From CALAED01 sp035765195 (lineage in GTDB: Bacteria; Actinomycetota; Actinomycetes; Streptosporangiales; Streptosporangiaceae), in the NCBI GenBank assembly GCA_035765195.1, contig DASTYC010000006.1, positions 248,001-312,000 of the forward strand: a stretch of 64,000 bases of DNA, written 5' to 3'. Below are positions 9,308 through 16,929 of the stretch, piece by piece. Made by a program: the position numbers and the translations under genes. The notes under the pieces were generated by a model that did not search any database, was not told where the DNA came from, and saw only the letters and a program-made list of their open reading frames with translations. Each line of letters begins with the position of its first letter. The stretch's first letter is position 1.

Positions 9308-9341
9308 GCCGGGTGGGCCGCGACGGGGGCGCCCACCCGGC
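9308..9341 (+). terminator. GC-rich hairpin after queA-like gene
   Basis: Perfect 11-bp inverted repeat, GCCGGGTGGGC and its complement, with a 12-base loop, starting 8 bp after the stop. There is no T-tract, as is common for actinobacterial terminators. Confidence 0.7.
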
Positions 9342-9548
9342 GGCGGCAGGGTCATGACACATCGGCATCGCCCCTTCCCCCCGGCACGGTTACGGTCGGC
9401 TAGGTTCCGTGTCTTTGAGTGAGCCGCGGCCGGCCGAACGGCGGAAGAGGAGTTCTGCGCCCGCTTCGACGCCGCCGAACAAGCCCTCTCCCAGGTGTGA
9501 CGCCAGCAACACGGTGCCTGCTCAGCCTCGGTCCGCGAGAATGGCCCG

Positions 9549-10352
9549 ATGATCGCCACGTCGCCGGAAGTGCCGGTCGAGCCGCCCCGGATCGTCACCG
9601 AGTTCGCGGCGGACCGGCCGGTGCGGCTCGTGTGGGAGAACGAGGTCGGCGGCCTGACGTTTCAGATCGGCCTGGGGGATGCGCGGCACTTTCTGAAATG
9701 GACGCCGTCCGGCAGCGGCATAGACCTCTCGGCCGAGGTGATGCGCCTGCGCTGGGCGGCGAGGTTCACCGCGGTGCCGCGCGTACTCGACGAGGGCGCC
9801 GACGAAGCGGGGTCCTGGATCGTCACCGGTGGACTGCCCGGACGCACGGCGGTGGACGACCACTGGAAGCGCGCCCCCGAGACCGCGGTACGCGCGATCG
9901 GCGCCGGCCTACGCGAACTCCATGACGTACTGCCCCTCGCGGCCTGCCCCTTCGACTGGTCGGCTGAACAGCGGCTGGAAAAGGTGCGGTCGCGGGCGGC
10001 GGCGGGCCTGCTCGATCCGGCGGACTGGGACCAGGACGTGCGGCGCTTCGGCACCGTCAAGCGTGCGCTCGCCGTGCTCGCCGACATCCCGCCGGTCGAC
10101 GAGTTGGTCGTGTGCCACGGCGACGCCTGCGCTCCCAACACCCTGATCGGCGAGGACGGCAGGTGCACCGGGCACGTCGACCTCGGCGAGCTCGGTGTCG
10201 CCGACCGCTGGGCCGACCTCGCCATCGCCACGTGGAGTACGCAGTGGAACTACGGTCCGGGATGGGAAGAGGCGCTGCTCGAAGCCTACGGCGTCGAACC
10301 CGACCCGGAGCGGACCACGTATTACCGGCTTCTGTGGGAGCTGTCGGACTGA
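9549..10352 (+). CDS. aminoglycoside phosphotransferase-like kinase (APH family)
   Basis: The product of 267 aa has the APH(3')-type fold: the Brenner motif HGDACAPN with catalytic Asp and Asn, then GHVDLGELGVADRWADLA carrying the metal-binding Asp. The N-terminal nucleotide-binding lobe is readable (FLKWTPSGS). It may phosphorylate an aminoglycoside or another hydroxylated small molecule; chromosomal homologues often have no resistance role. It stands alone, 200 bp after the queA terminator. Confidence 0.82.
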   Translation: MIATSPEVPVEPPRIVTEFAADRPVRLVWENEVGGLTFQIGLGDARHFLKWTPSGSGIDLSAEVMRLRWAARFTAVPRVLDEGADEAGSWIVTGGLPGRTAVDDHWKRAPETAVRAIGAGLRELHDVLPLAACPFDWSAEQRLEKVRSRAAAGLLDPADWDQDVRRFGTVKRALAVLADIPPVDELVVCHGDACAPNTLIGEDGRCTGHVDLGELGVADRWADLAIATWSTQWNYGPGWEEALLEAYGVEPDPERTTYYRLLWELSD

Positions 10353-10420
10353 GCCACCGGTCGGCGCGCGCTTCCCGCCACCAACGTCTCTCTCGACCAA
10401 AGCGAGACGAATGTCCCGGC

Positions 10421-10667
10421 TCACAGTGCGAACGCTTCCGTCACTCGGTCGGCGAGATCCTCCTCGGTCATCGTGACGTCGACCTCGATGACGTGAAGGT
10501 GCAGCGGCTTCGTGCTCCGGCATCACCCCGTCGGTGGCGTAGAGCCGCCAACCATGCCGAGCCGCCATGCGACGAGCGATCGTCGACTTGCCCGCTCCGG
10601 GCCCGCCGCCGATCCAGTAGACGTGCCGCAGCCGTGTCCGCAGTGCCGCGGCGGTCGCATCGTTCAT
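10421..10667 (-). pseudogene. P-loop nucleotide kinase-like gene with large internal deletion
   Basis: The N-terminal part is intact, with a good ribosome-binding site (GAGGAG), an ATG at 10667 and a Walker A motif in VYWIGGGPGAGKSTIARRMA followed by RLYATDGVMPEHEA. The frame then jumps: the C-terminal end, LHLHVIEVDVTMTEEDLADR up to a TGA at 10421, is in another frame. Intact relatives I recall are about 230-280 aa, so roughly 500-600 bp of the middle are gone. No functional kinase can be made. The junction is near 10500. Confidence 0.7.
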
Positions 10668-10773
10668 GGCGGCTCCTCACGGCCGGCTTCTGCCGCGTCG
10701 TTGGTCTGGAGGCTGCGCGTTGGATCGAGGGAGGGGCCTGCGATGTCGCCTGGGCCGGTGCGGGTCGCGTTGG

Positions 10774-11928
10774 TCAGACGGGATTGTCGGCGGTGTCCAA
10801 CCACACCTGGTATCCGTCCGGTCCAACGGTGAGCCCGAACCTCTCGGCCGGCGGCCGGCCCATCTCGGCCCACCAGCGGTGGGCGGCTTCGACCTCCTGC
10901 CAAAGCTCGCGGCGGCCACCGGAGTAGACGCGGAACTCGGTGCAGCCGTCGTCGCAGAAGAAGACGGCCGCCCACGAGCGGTCGCCGGGCCTCGTGGAGT
11001 ACAGCAGCAATGTAGTGGTGCCGTCCGCGCCGGCGTGGAGCGTGTGCGCTATCTCCCGTGTGCGCAGGCCGATGGCGAACTCGGCCGGCCCGCTCAACTC
11101 CGCGAGGGTGAGGGATGTCTCTGCCTCGCGGGCGTCGTCGGGCCATTCCCCACCGGGCAGGTAGTCCTCGTGCTTCGGGAAGGCGCCGCGCTGGGCGCGG
11201 AGCTTCATGAAGCCGGCGCCGCGGGTGAAGGGCCCGCCGGCCGTGCCGTCGGCGGCCACGGTCAGCCGGGCGATGGCGTCGTGTTGCGAATAGCCCGTGC
11301 CCCAAGGGACGACGATGAGCCCGCCCGGGCCGGTCTGGGCGAGCCAGGCCGCGGGCACGGTGCGGACGGCGGCGGTTGCCAGGACCCGGTCATAGGGCGC
11401 GCCGTCGGGCCGGCCGCCGGCGCCGTCGCCGGTGATGACCTGTGGGTGGAGCCCGGCCGATTTCAGGTGATTGCGGGCCGCCTCGGCGAGCCGGCCGTCC
11501 ACTTCGATGGAGGTCACATTCGTCTCGCCGAGCCGCGCGGCGGCCAACGCGGCGCACCAGCCGGTGCCGGTGCCGACCTCGAGCAGGCGCATGCCGTCGG
11601 CCACGTCCAGGTCGGCGAACATCGCGGCCACCATCGTCGGCATGGAGCTGGAACTGGTCGGTTCCTCGCCGGGACCGGGCCCGGCATGTCGCCCGTCATC
11701 CCATTGCGTGACGATCGGCACGTCCGCGTACGCCCAGCGCAGCCAGTCCGCTGGAGTGATGTCCTTGTCGACGCTGAGGTACTCGCCGTCGTCGGTCATC
11801 GGCCACATGCGGTCGGGCAGGAACAGCGACCGCGGGAACGCCGCGAAGGCGGGCTCCCAGTCCGCCGGCAGCGTGCCCGCCTGCCGCAACCCTCGGATCA
11901 GCCGCGGCCACGCCGGGTCCGCGCTCAT
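10774..11928 (-). CDS. PCMT-like SAM-dependent methyltransferase
   Basis: The 384-aa protein resembles protein-L-isoaspartate methyltransferase-type enzymes. SAM motif I is LEVGTGTGWCAALAA, preceded by a substrate-loop-like stretch (TSSSSMPTMVAAMF) and followed by SIEVDGRLA. A C-terminal extension of about 150 aa is beyond the canonical PCMT fold. This architecture occurs among methyltransferases linked to ribosomally made peptides in actinomycetes. Its start codon overlaps (ATGA) the stop of a 32-codon peptide gene, which supports a dedicated peptide substrate. Confidence 0.8.
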   Translation of the reverse strand: MSADPAWPRLIRGLRQAGTLPADWEPAFAAFPRSLFLPDRMWPMTDDGEYLSVDKDITPADWLRWAYADVPIVTQWDDGRHAGPGPGEEPTSSSSMPTMVAAMFADLDVADGMRLLEVGTGTGWCAALAAARLGETNVTSIEVDGRLAEAARNHLKSAGLHPQVITGDGAGGRPDGAPYDRVLATAAVRTVPAAWLAQTGPGGLIVVPWGTGYSQHDAIARLTVAADGTAGGPFTRGAGFMKLRAQRGAFPKHEDYLPGGEWPDDAREAETSLTLAELSGPAEFAIGLRTREIAHTLHAGADGTTTLLLYSTRPGDRSWAAVFFCDDGCTEFRVYSGGRRELWQEVEAAHRWWAEMGRPPAERFGLTVGPDGYQVWLDTADNPV

Positions 11929-12023
11929 TTGCCGCGGCTGGGCTTCGGCGCGGCCCCGTCGGGAGTCGGCGGCACCGGCTTGGGCTCCTTGATCGGTTGC
12001 GGCTTCCCCCCGTGCTTACCCAT
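11925..12023 (-). CDS. 32-residue Lys/Pro-rich peptide coupled to the methyltransferase
   Basis: The frame opens with ATG at 12023 after a strong site (GGGAGG, spacing 5) and ends in a TGA that overlaps the methyltransferase ATG at 11928. The peptide begins MGKHGGKPQPIKEPKPVPPT and is rich in Lys, Pro and Gly, with no Cys, Ser-rich core or leader hydrophobicity. MGKHG resembles, from memory, the tail of ATP-grasp-associated RiPP precursors, but no ATP-grasp gene is present. It may be a precursor or substrate of the neighbouring enzyme; this role is inference. Confidence 0.6.
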   Translation of the reverse strand: MGKHGGKPQPIKEPKPVPPTPDGAAPKPSRGK

Positions 12024-12262
12024 CGCATCCTCCCGATGCCTAAGCGTGCATGCGCGGGTCGCTTACATCGAGCCACGAGAGCTCAGGCGACGTCAAGGAG
12101 GAGACCGCGGCCGAGAGGTCGATACGGGGTGGGCATCGGCTGAGTCCCGGCCCGCTGATCGCGTTCCGCTCCCCACGCGGCTCGGCAAGAATTCGGTGCC
12201 TGGAACCGCCTCCCGCCCCGCGGCGGGGGTGGGCACGGGGGGCCAGTAGCGTGGTGTTCGGC

Positions 12263-13468
12263 ATGGACGCATCAACGCAACGCACGCTGCTGATCACGCT
12301 CACCGGCCGCGACCGGCCCGGGGTGACGTCGCGGCTCTTCAACACGCTCAGCCGGTTTCCGATCACGGTGGCCGACGTCGAGCAGGTCGTGATCCGCGGC
12401 CGACTCGTGCTCGGTGTGCTGGTCGGGTACGACTCCGGCACCGACATCGGCCAGGTCTGGTCAGCGGCCGAGCAGGTCGCCGCCGACCTCGACATGGAGA
12501 TCGAGCTGTCCACGGGTCGCGAAAAGCGCGACCCGCGGCGCCGCGGCCGGCTGCACGTGACCGTGCTCGGCAGCCCGCTGCTGCCCGCCGCCATGGCGGG
12601 GATCGCCGGGCGGATCGCCGCGTACGGCGCGAACATCGACCGCATCCAGCGGCTCGCCGCGCACCCGGTGACCTGCATCGAGCTGGAGGTGTCCGGCGCC
12701 GACCCCGCCGGGCTGGGCGCCGCGCTGGCCACCGAGGCCGCCCAGCAGCAGGTCGATGTGGCGGTGCAGCGCGCCGGCCTGTACCGCAAGGCCAAGCGGC
12801 TCATCGTCATGGACGTCGACTCGACCCTGATCCAGGGCGAGTTCATCGAGCTGCTCGCGGAACACGCGGGCTGCCAGGCGAAGGTCGCCGAGATCACCGA
12901 GGCCGCGATGCGCGGCGAGCTCGACTTCGAAGCCTCGCTGCGCGAGCGGGTGGCCCTGCTGGCCGGGCTGGGCGCCGAGGTGGTCGACGACGTGCGGCGC
13001 TCCGTCGAGCTGGCGCCGGGCGCTCGCACGTTCGTGCGCACGTTGAAGCGGCTCGACTACAAGTTCGCGATCGTGAGCGGCGGCTTCACTCAGGTCACCG
13101 ACGCGCTGGTGGCCGATCTCGGCATCGACTACGCCGCCGCGAACATGCTGGAGATCGTCGACGGCAAGCTGACCGGCCGGCTCACCGGCCCCATCATCGA
13201 CCGGGCGGCCAAGGCGGCGTCGCTGCGCAGGTTCGCCGCCGACGCCCGGGTGCCGATCAGCCAGACGGTGGCGATCGGCGACGGCGCCAACGACCTCGAC
13301 ATGATCAAGGCGGCGGGGCTCGGCATCGCCTTCAACGCCAAGCCGCTGGTGCGGCGGCAGGCCGACACGGCCGTCAACGTGCCCTACATGGACGCGATCT
13401 TGTTCCTGCTCGGCATCTCTCGGGAGGAGATCGAGGCCGCGGACGCCGAGGACGCGGTCGCCGGCTGA
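12263..13468 (+). CDS. serB: phosphoserine phosphatase with two ACT domains
   Basis: Two ACT-type regulatory regions (residues about 8-85 and 98-170) precede a HAD phosphatase domain. HAD motif I is MDVDSTLI with nucleophile D184 and D186, motif II is VSGGF, motif III and IV are in the K of AKAASLRR and GDGANDLDM. It catalyses the last step of serine biosynthesis, phosphoserine to serine. The two-ACT form resembles mycobacterial SerB2, whose ACT domains bind serine. ATG at 12263 is preferred; GTG at 12251 is possible. Confidence 0.93.
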   Translation: MDASTQRTLLITLTGRDRPGVTSRLFNTLSRFPITVADVEQVVIRGRLVLGVLVGYDSGTDIGQVWSAAEQVAADLDMEIELSTGREKRDPRRRGRLHVTVLGSPLLPAAMAGIAGRIAAYGANIDRIQRLAAHPVTCIELEVSGADPAGLGAALATEAAQQQVDVAVQRAGLYRKAKRLIVMDVDSTLIQGEFIELLAEHAGCQAKVAEITEAAMRGELDFEASLRERVALLAGLGAEVVDDVRRSVELAPGARTFVRTLKRLDYKFAIVSGGFTQVTDALVADLGIDYAAANMLEIVDGKLTGRLTGPIIDRAAKAASLRRFAADARVPISQTVAIGDGANDLDMIKAAGLGIAFNAKPLVRRQADTAVNVPYMDAILFLLGISREEIEAADAEDAVAG

Positions 13469-13477
13469 CCCGTCGCC

Positions 13478-13954
13478 TCAGCCCGTCTTCGGGGTCCAGT
13501 ACGAAGTGAGCACGGCGCCGCCGGGGGCCAGATCGCCCCACGCCCCCTCGAAGGTCAGCACCGCGCACGCGCTGGTCGGAAAGCGATCGACATCGACCGC
13601 GCCGAGGTCGGCGACGAACTGGTGCAGCGCCGGGTTGTGCCCGATGACCAGCACCGGCGGGGTGTCATCCGGGATCGTCCTGACCAGCTCGAACAGCAGG
13701 TCGACATCGTTTTGGTAGATGCGCGGCTCGTAGGACACCTCGACCTCGGGGCCCAGCCGCAGCGCTTCGAGCGTCTGGCGGGTGCGGACCACCGGCGAGC
13801 ACAACACCAGCCCCGGCACCAGCCCGTTGTCGCGCAGGTGCCGGCCCGCCGCCTCGGCGTCGCGGCGGCCAGGCGAGGTGAGCGGCCGGTCGGCGTCTGC
13901 CAGGCCGATGCCACTGGCCGCCTTGGCGTGCCGCAGCACGATCAACGTGCCCAT
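13478..13954 (-). CDS. SixA-like histidine phosphatase
   Basis: A 158-aa branch-1 histidine phosphatase. The catalytic RHA motif is in LIVLRHAKA near the N-terminus, and the second catalytic His is in VIGHNPALHQF. SixA-type enzymes dephosphorylate phosphohistidine on proteins; the target here is unknown. It is translationally coupled to a small membrane protein upstream (TGATG, one base shared). It converges on serB, with 9 bp between stops. Confidence 0.88.
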   Translation of the reverse strand: MGTLIVLRHAKAASGIGLADADRPLTSPGRRDAEAAGRHLRDNGLVPGLVLCSPVVRTRQTLEALRLGPEVEVSYEPRIYQNDVDLLFELVRTIPDDTPPVLVIGHNPALHQFVADLGAVDVDRFPTSACAVLTFEGAWGDLAPGGAVLTSYWTPKTG

Positions 13955-14163
13955 CAGTGGGGCGAGACGAGGGCCGCGATCAGCCAGAGCAGGCCGATGA
14001 TCCCCAGCATCGCGCCCAAGATAATGGCGAAGCCCTTCGCGCCGGACGTCGGTGTCCGGCTCAGGACCGTACCGCCGTCGCGTCCGTGGTTGTCCGTGCC
14101 GCCCTGCTCCACGCGCGGCGCGGTGCGCGCGCGAGCCTCGCGGGACCCTGCTGGCTCATCCAT
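13954..14163 (-). CDS. small membrane protein (69 aa)
   Basis: I do not recognise the family. The product has a polar, charged N-terminal half and a single C-terminal transmembrane segment (FAIILGAMLGIIGLLWLIAA), a tail-anchored layout. ATG at 14163 is chosen; an upstream in-frame extension to 14202 would run through the terminator hairpin at 14180-14211. The stop overlaps the sixA start by one base, so expression is coupled. Confidence 0.65.
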   Translation of the reverse strand: MDEPAGSREARARTAPRVEQGGTDNHGRDGGTVLSRTPTSGAKGFAIILGAMLGIIGLLWLIAALVSPH

Positions 14164-14179
14164 GCCCCCTAGTGTGGCA

Positions 14180-14211
14180 AGAGGGCCGGTGACCTGTGCC
14201 ACCGGCCCTCT
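14180..14211 (-). terminator. perfect 12-bp hairpin downstream of hppA
   Basis: AGAGGGCCGGTG and its exact complement flank an 8-base loop, 35 bp past the stop of hppA. There is no T-tract. It separates hppA from the downstream membrane-protein/sixA pair on the same strand. Confidence 0.75.
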
Positions 14212-14245
14212 CGCGGGCTACCACGGACGTCGAGAAGTCAGAAGG

Positions 14246-16630
14246 TCATGACGTCTTCAGCGTCTCCTTGTCGGCGGCGCCGTCTTCGCTCGGACCGGTG
14301 GTCATGTCTTCGACCGGCTCCTCGGACGAGCCCAGCGAGCTGGCCCGCCGCTTGGACACGATGATCGCCGCGACGACCACGCCGACCGCCACCACCGTCA
14401 CACCGACGCGCAGCCACGTGTCGGCGGCGTAGGTGACGACCGCCTGCGCGATCAGCAGTGAGACAAGGTTCATCACCTTGATCAGCGGGTTGATCGCCGG
14501 GCCCGCGGTGTCCTTGAACGGGTCGCCGACGGTGTCGCCGATGACCGTCGCGGCGTGCGCCTCCGAACCCTTGCCGCCGAGGTTGCCGTCCTCGACGAGC
14601 TTCTTGGCGTTGTCCCACGCGCCGCCCGAGTTGGCCAGGAACACCGCCATGAGCACACCGGCGGCGATCGCGCCGCCGAGGAAGGCGCCCAGCGGGGCGT
14701 ACCCGAGCGCGAAGCCGACCGCGATCGGCGTCATGATCGCCAGCAGGCCGGGGGTGGCGAGCTCGCGCTGCGCGTCGCGCGTGCAGATGTCGACCACGCG
14801 GTCGTAGTCGGGCTTTTGGCTGTAGTCCATGATCCCGGGCTTGGTGCGGAACTGCTCGCGCACCTCCATGACCACCCGGCCGGCCGCCCGGCCGACCGCC
14901 ATGATCGCCAGACCGGAGAACAGGAACACCACCGAGGCGCCGATGATCAGCCCGATGAGCACGTTGGGCGAGGCGATCGACAGGTTGAAGTTCGCGAACT
15001 CGCCGAGCGCGCTCCTGGCGTCGGCCGACGCGTCGCCGATCGCGGTGATGACCGTCGTGCGGTAGGACCCGAACAGGGCGGTCGCGGCCAGCACCGCCGT
15101 CGCGATCGCGATGCCCTTGGTGATCGCCTTGGTGGTGTTGCCGACCGCGTCGAGCTGCTGGAGCACGCGGGCGCCCTCGCCCTCGACGTCGCCGGACATC
15201 TCCGCGATGCCCTGCGCGTTGTCGGAGACCGGGCCGAAGGTGTCCATCGACACGATGACGCCCACCGTGGTGAGCAGCCCGGTGCCGGCCAGCGCGACGG
15301 CGAACAGCGCCAGCGTGGTGTTGCCGAACCCGAGCAGGAACGCGCCGTACACCGCGCCGGCGATCACCAGCGCCGAGTAGACCGCGGACTCCAGGCCCAC
15401 CGAGATGCCGGAAAGGATGACGGTCGCCGCCCCGGTGCGGGCGCTCTCGGTGACCTCTTTAACCGGCTTGCGGTTGGTCTCGGTGAAGTAGCCGGTCAGC
15501 AGCTGGATGGCGCTGGCCAGGACGATGCCGATGAGCACCGCGCCGATCGCGACCCAGCGCGGGTCGACGTCGGCGAGGCTCGCGTCGCCGCTGATGTCGC
15601 CGCTGACCCCCTCGAGCTCGGCGAAGGAGGACGGGAGGTAGAGGAAGGACGCCACCACGACCAGCAGGGCCGAGATGATCGCGGAAATAAAGAAGCCACG
15701 GTTGATCGCCGACATCCCGGAGCGGTCGCGGGCGCGCGGCGCGACGGCGAAGATGCCGATCACCGCGGTGACGACACCGATCATCGGCACGATCAGCGGG
15801 AAGACGAGCCCTTCGGTGCCGAAGGCGACCCGGCCCAAGATGAGCGCGGCGACCAGCGTCACCGCGTAGGACTCGAAGAGGTCGGCGGCCATGCCGGCGC
15901 AGTCGCCGACGTTGTCGCCCACGTTGTCGGCGATCGTCGCCGCGTTGCGCGGGTCGTCTTCTGGGATGCCCTGCTCGACCTTGCCGACGAGGTCGGCGCC
16001 CACGTCGGCGGCCTTGGTGAAGATGCCGCCGCCGACACGCATGAACATGGCGAGCAGCGCGGCGCCGAACCCGAAGCCCTCGAGCACGCCGGGCGCGTCG
16101 CCCTTGTAGGCCAGCACGACCACCGCGGCGCCGAGGAGCCCGAGGCCGACGGTGAACATCCCGGCCACGCCGCCGGTGCGGAAGGCGATGCGCATCGCGC
16201 GCCGCTCGCCGTCAGAGCGGGCGGCCGCCGCCACCCGGACGTTGCCGCGGACGGCCAGCCACATCCCCGCGAAACCGGTGATCGCCGAGAACAGCGCACC
16301 GATCACGAAGAAGATCGACCGCCCCACCCGGACCCCGGTGGAGTCGGCAGGGAGCAACGCCAGCAGGAACGGGATCACGACGACGAAGATGGCGACCGTA
16401 CGGAACTGCCGCCTGAGGTACGCCCCCGCGCCCTCTTGCACGGCCCGTGCGATGTTCTGCATCTTCTCGGTGCCCTGCCCCGCGGCCAGCACCTCTCGTA
16501 CGAGTCCCGCAGCGACGGCCAGCGCGAGCAGCGCGATCACGCCAACGACGACGACCAAAGTCAGGTCGCCGCCGCCTAGATCTACTACTTCAGAGCCGCT
16601 GGCCGGGCTTGACAGGGGAAGCCCAGACAT
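14246..16630 (-). CDS. hppA: membrane-bound proton-pumping pyrophosphatase, K+-independent type
   Basis: The protein has about 16 membrane segments over 794 aa, as usual for V-type pyrophosphatases. The substrate signature DVGADLVGKVEQGIPEDDPR and the paired DNVGDNVGDCAGM motif are intact, as is GDTVGDPFKDTAGPAINPL near the C-terminus. It hydrolyses pyrophosphate and pumps protons. In GNTTKA, lysine replaces the alanine found in K+-dependent enzymes, which points to the K+-independent class. The charged C-terminal tail (about 40 aa) is lineage-specific. In Streptomyces hppA lies close to bldG as here. Confidence 0.95.
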   Translation of the reverse strand: MSGLPLSSPASGSEVVDLGGGDLTLVVVVGVIALLALAVAAGLVREVLAAGQGTEKMQNIARAVQEGAGAYLRRQFRTVAIFVVVIPFLLALLPADSTGVRVGRSIFFVIGALFSAITGFAGMWLAVRGNVRVAAAARSDGERRAMRIAFRTGGVAGMFTVGLGLLGAAVVVLAYKGDAPGVLEGFGFGAALLAMFMRVGGGIFTKAADVGADLVGKVEQGIPEDDPRNAATIADNVGDNVGDCAGMAADLFESYAVTLVAALILGRVAFGTEGLVFPLIVPMIGVVTAVIGIFAVAPRARDRSGMSAINRGFFISAIISALLVVVASFLYLPSSFAELEGVSGDISGDASLADVDPRWVAIGAVLIGIVLASAIQLLTGYFTETNRKPVKEVTESARTGAATVILSGISVGLESAVYSALVIAGAVYGAFLLGFGNTTLALFAVALAGTGLLTTVGVIVSMDTFGPVSDNAQGIAEMSGDVEGEGARVLQQLDAVGNTTKAITKGIAIATAVLAATALFGSYRTTVITAIGDASADARSALGEFANFNLSIASPNVLIGLIIGASVVFLFSGLAIMAVGRAAGRVVMEVREQFRTKPGIMDYSQKPDYDRVVDICTRDAQRELATPGLLAIMTPIAVGFALGYAPLGAFLGGAIAAGVLMAVFLANSGGAWDNAKKLVEDGNLGGKGSEAHAATVIGDTVGDPFKDTAGPAINPLIKVMNLVSLLIAQAVVTYAADTWLRVGVTVVAVGVVVAAIIVSKRRASSLGSSEEPVEDMTTGPSEDGAADKETLKTS

Positions 16631-16929
16631 CCGTCCTCCTCGACAGTCAATAGTGCCGGGAGTCTACGCAAGCACCCGGACGAAATAGAACTCTGCTTGA
16701 TTCCTTGATTGAGCTGGCATGAAAACGTGATCTCAGCTATGCCCGCATTTGACCTTTAATGAGGATCAGCAGGCATTTCCGCAGGTCAGCGCGTTCTATG
16801 CCGTGGTAAGCCCCGATACCGGGATGACCGCCGCATATTCCGGAGCACCCTCACCATCCGCTCTGACCGTCGCTTGAGGTCCATCGATAACCCGAGTCCA
16901 GCCTGTCCTAAAGCGATTTCGGCCGTACC
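16631..16929. other. intergenic region, no gene seen
   Basis: The 299 bp between the start of hppA and the end of the next leftward gene hold no plausible coding frame. The part next to hppA (about 16680-16770) is AT-richer and probably carries the hppA promoter; I could not fix its -35/-10 boxes. Confidence 0.5.

Noticed and set aside
9419..9548. Short plus-strand coding-like stretch before the APH-like gene
   Set aside because: Reads EEFCARFDAAEQALSQV then stops; possible gene relic, too short to assign.
12040..13041. 333-aa minus-strand frame opposite serB
   Set aside because: Ser/Arg/Thr-rich antisense shadow of serB; it ends just before the 32-residue peptide gene and is not part of it.
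14555..16579. 674-aa plus-strand frame
   Set aside because: It is the antisense of hppA; Arg/Asp/His-rich composition is the usual shadow of a high-GC membrane protein gene.
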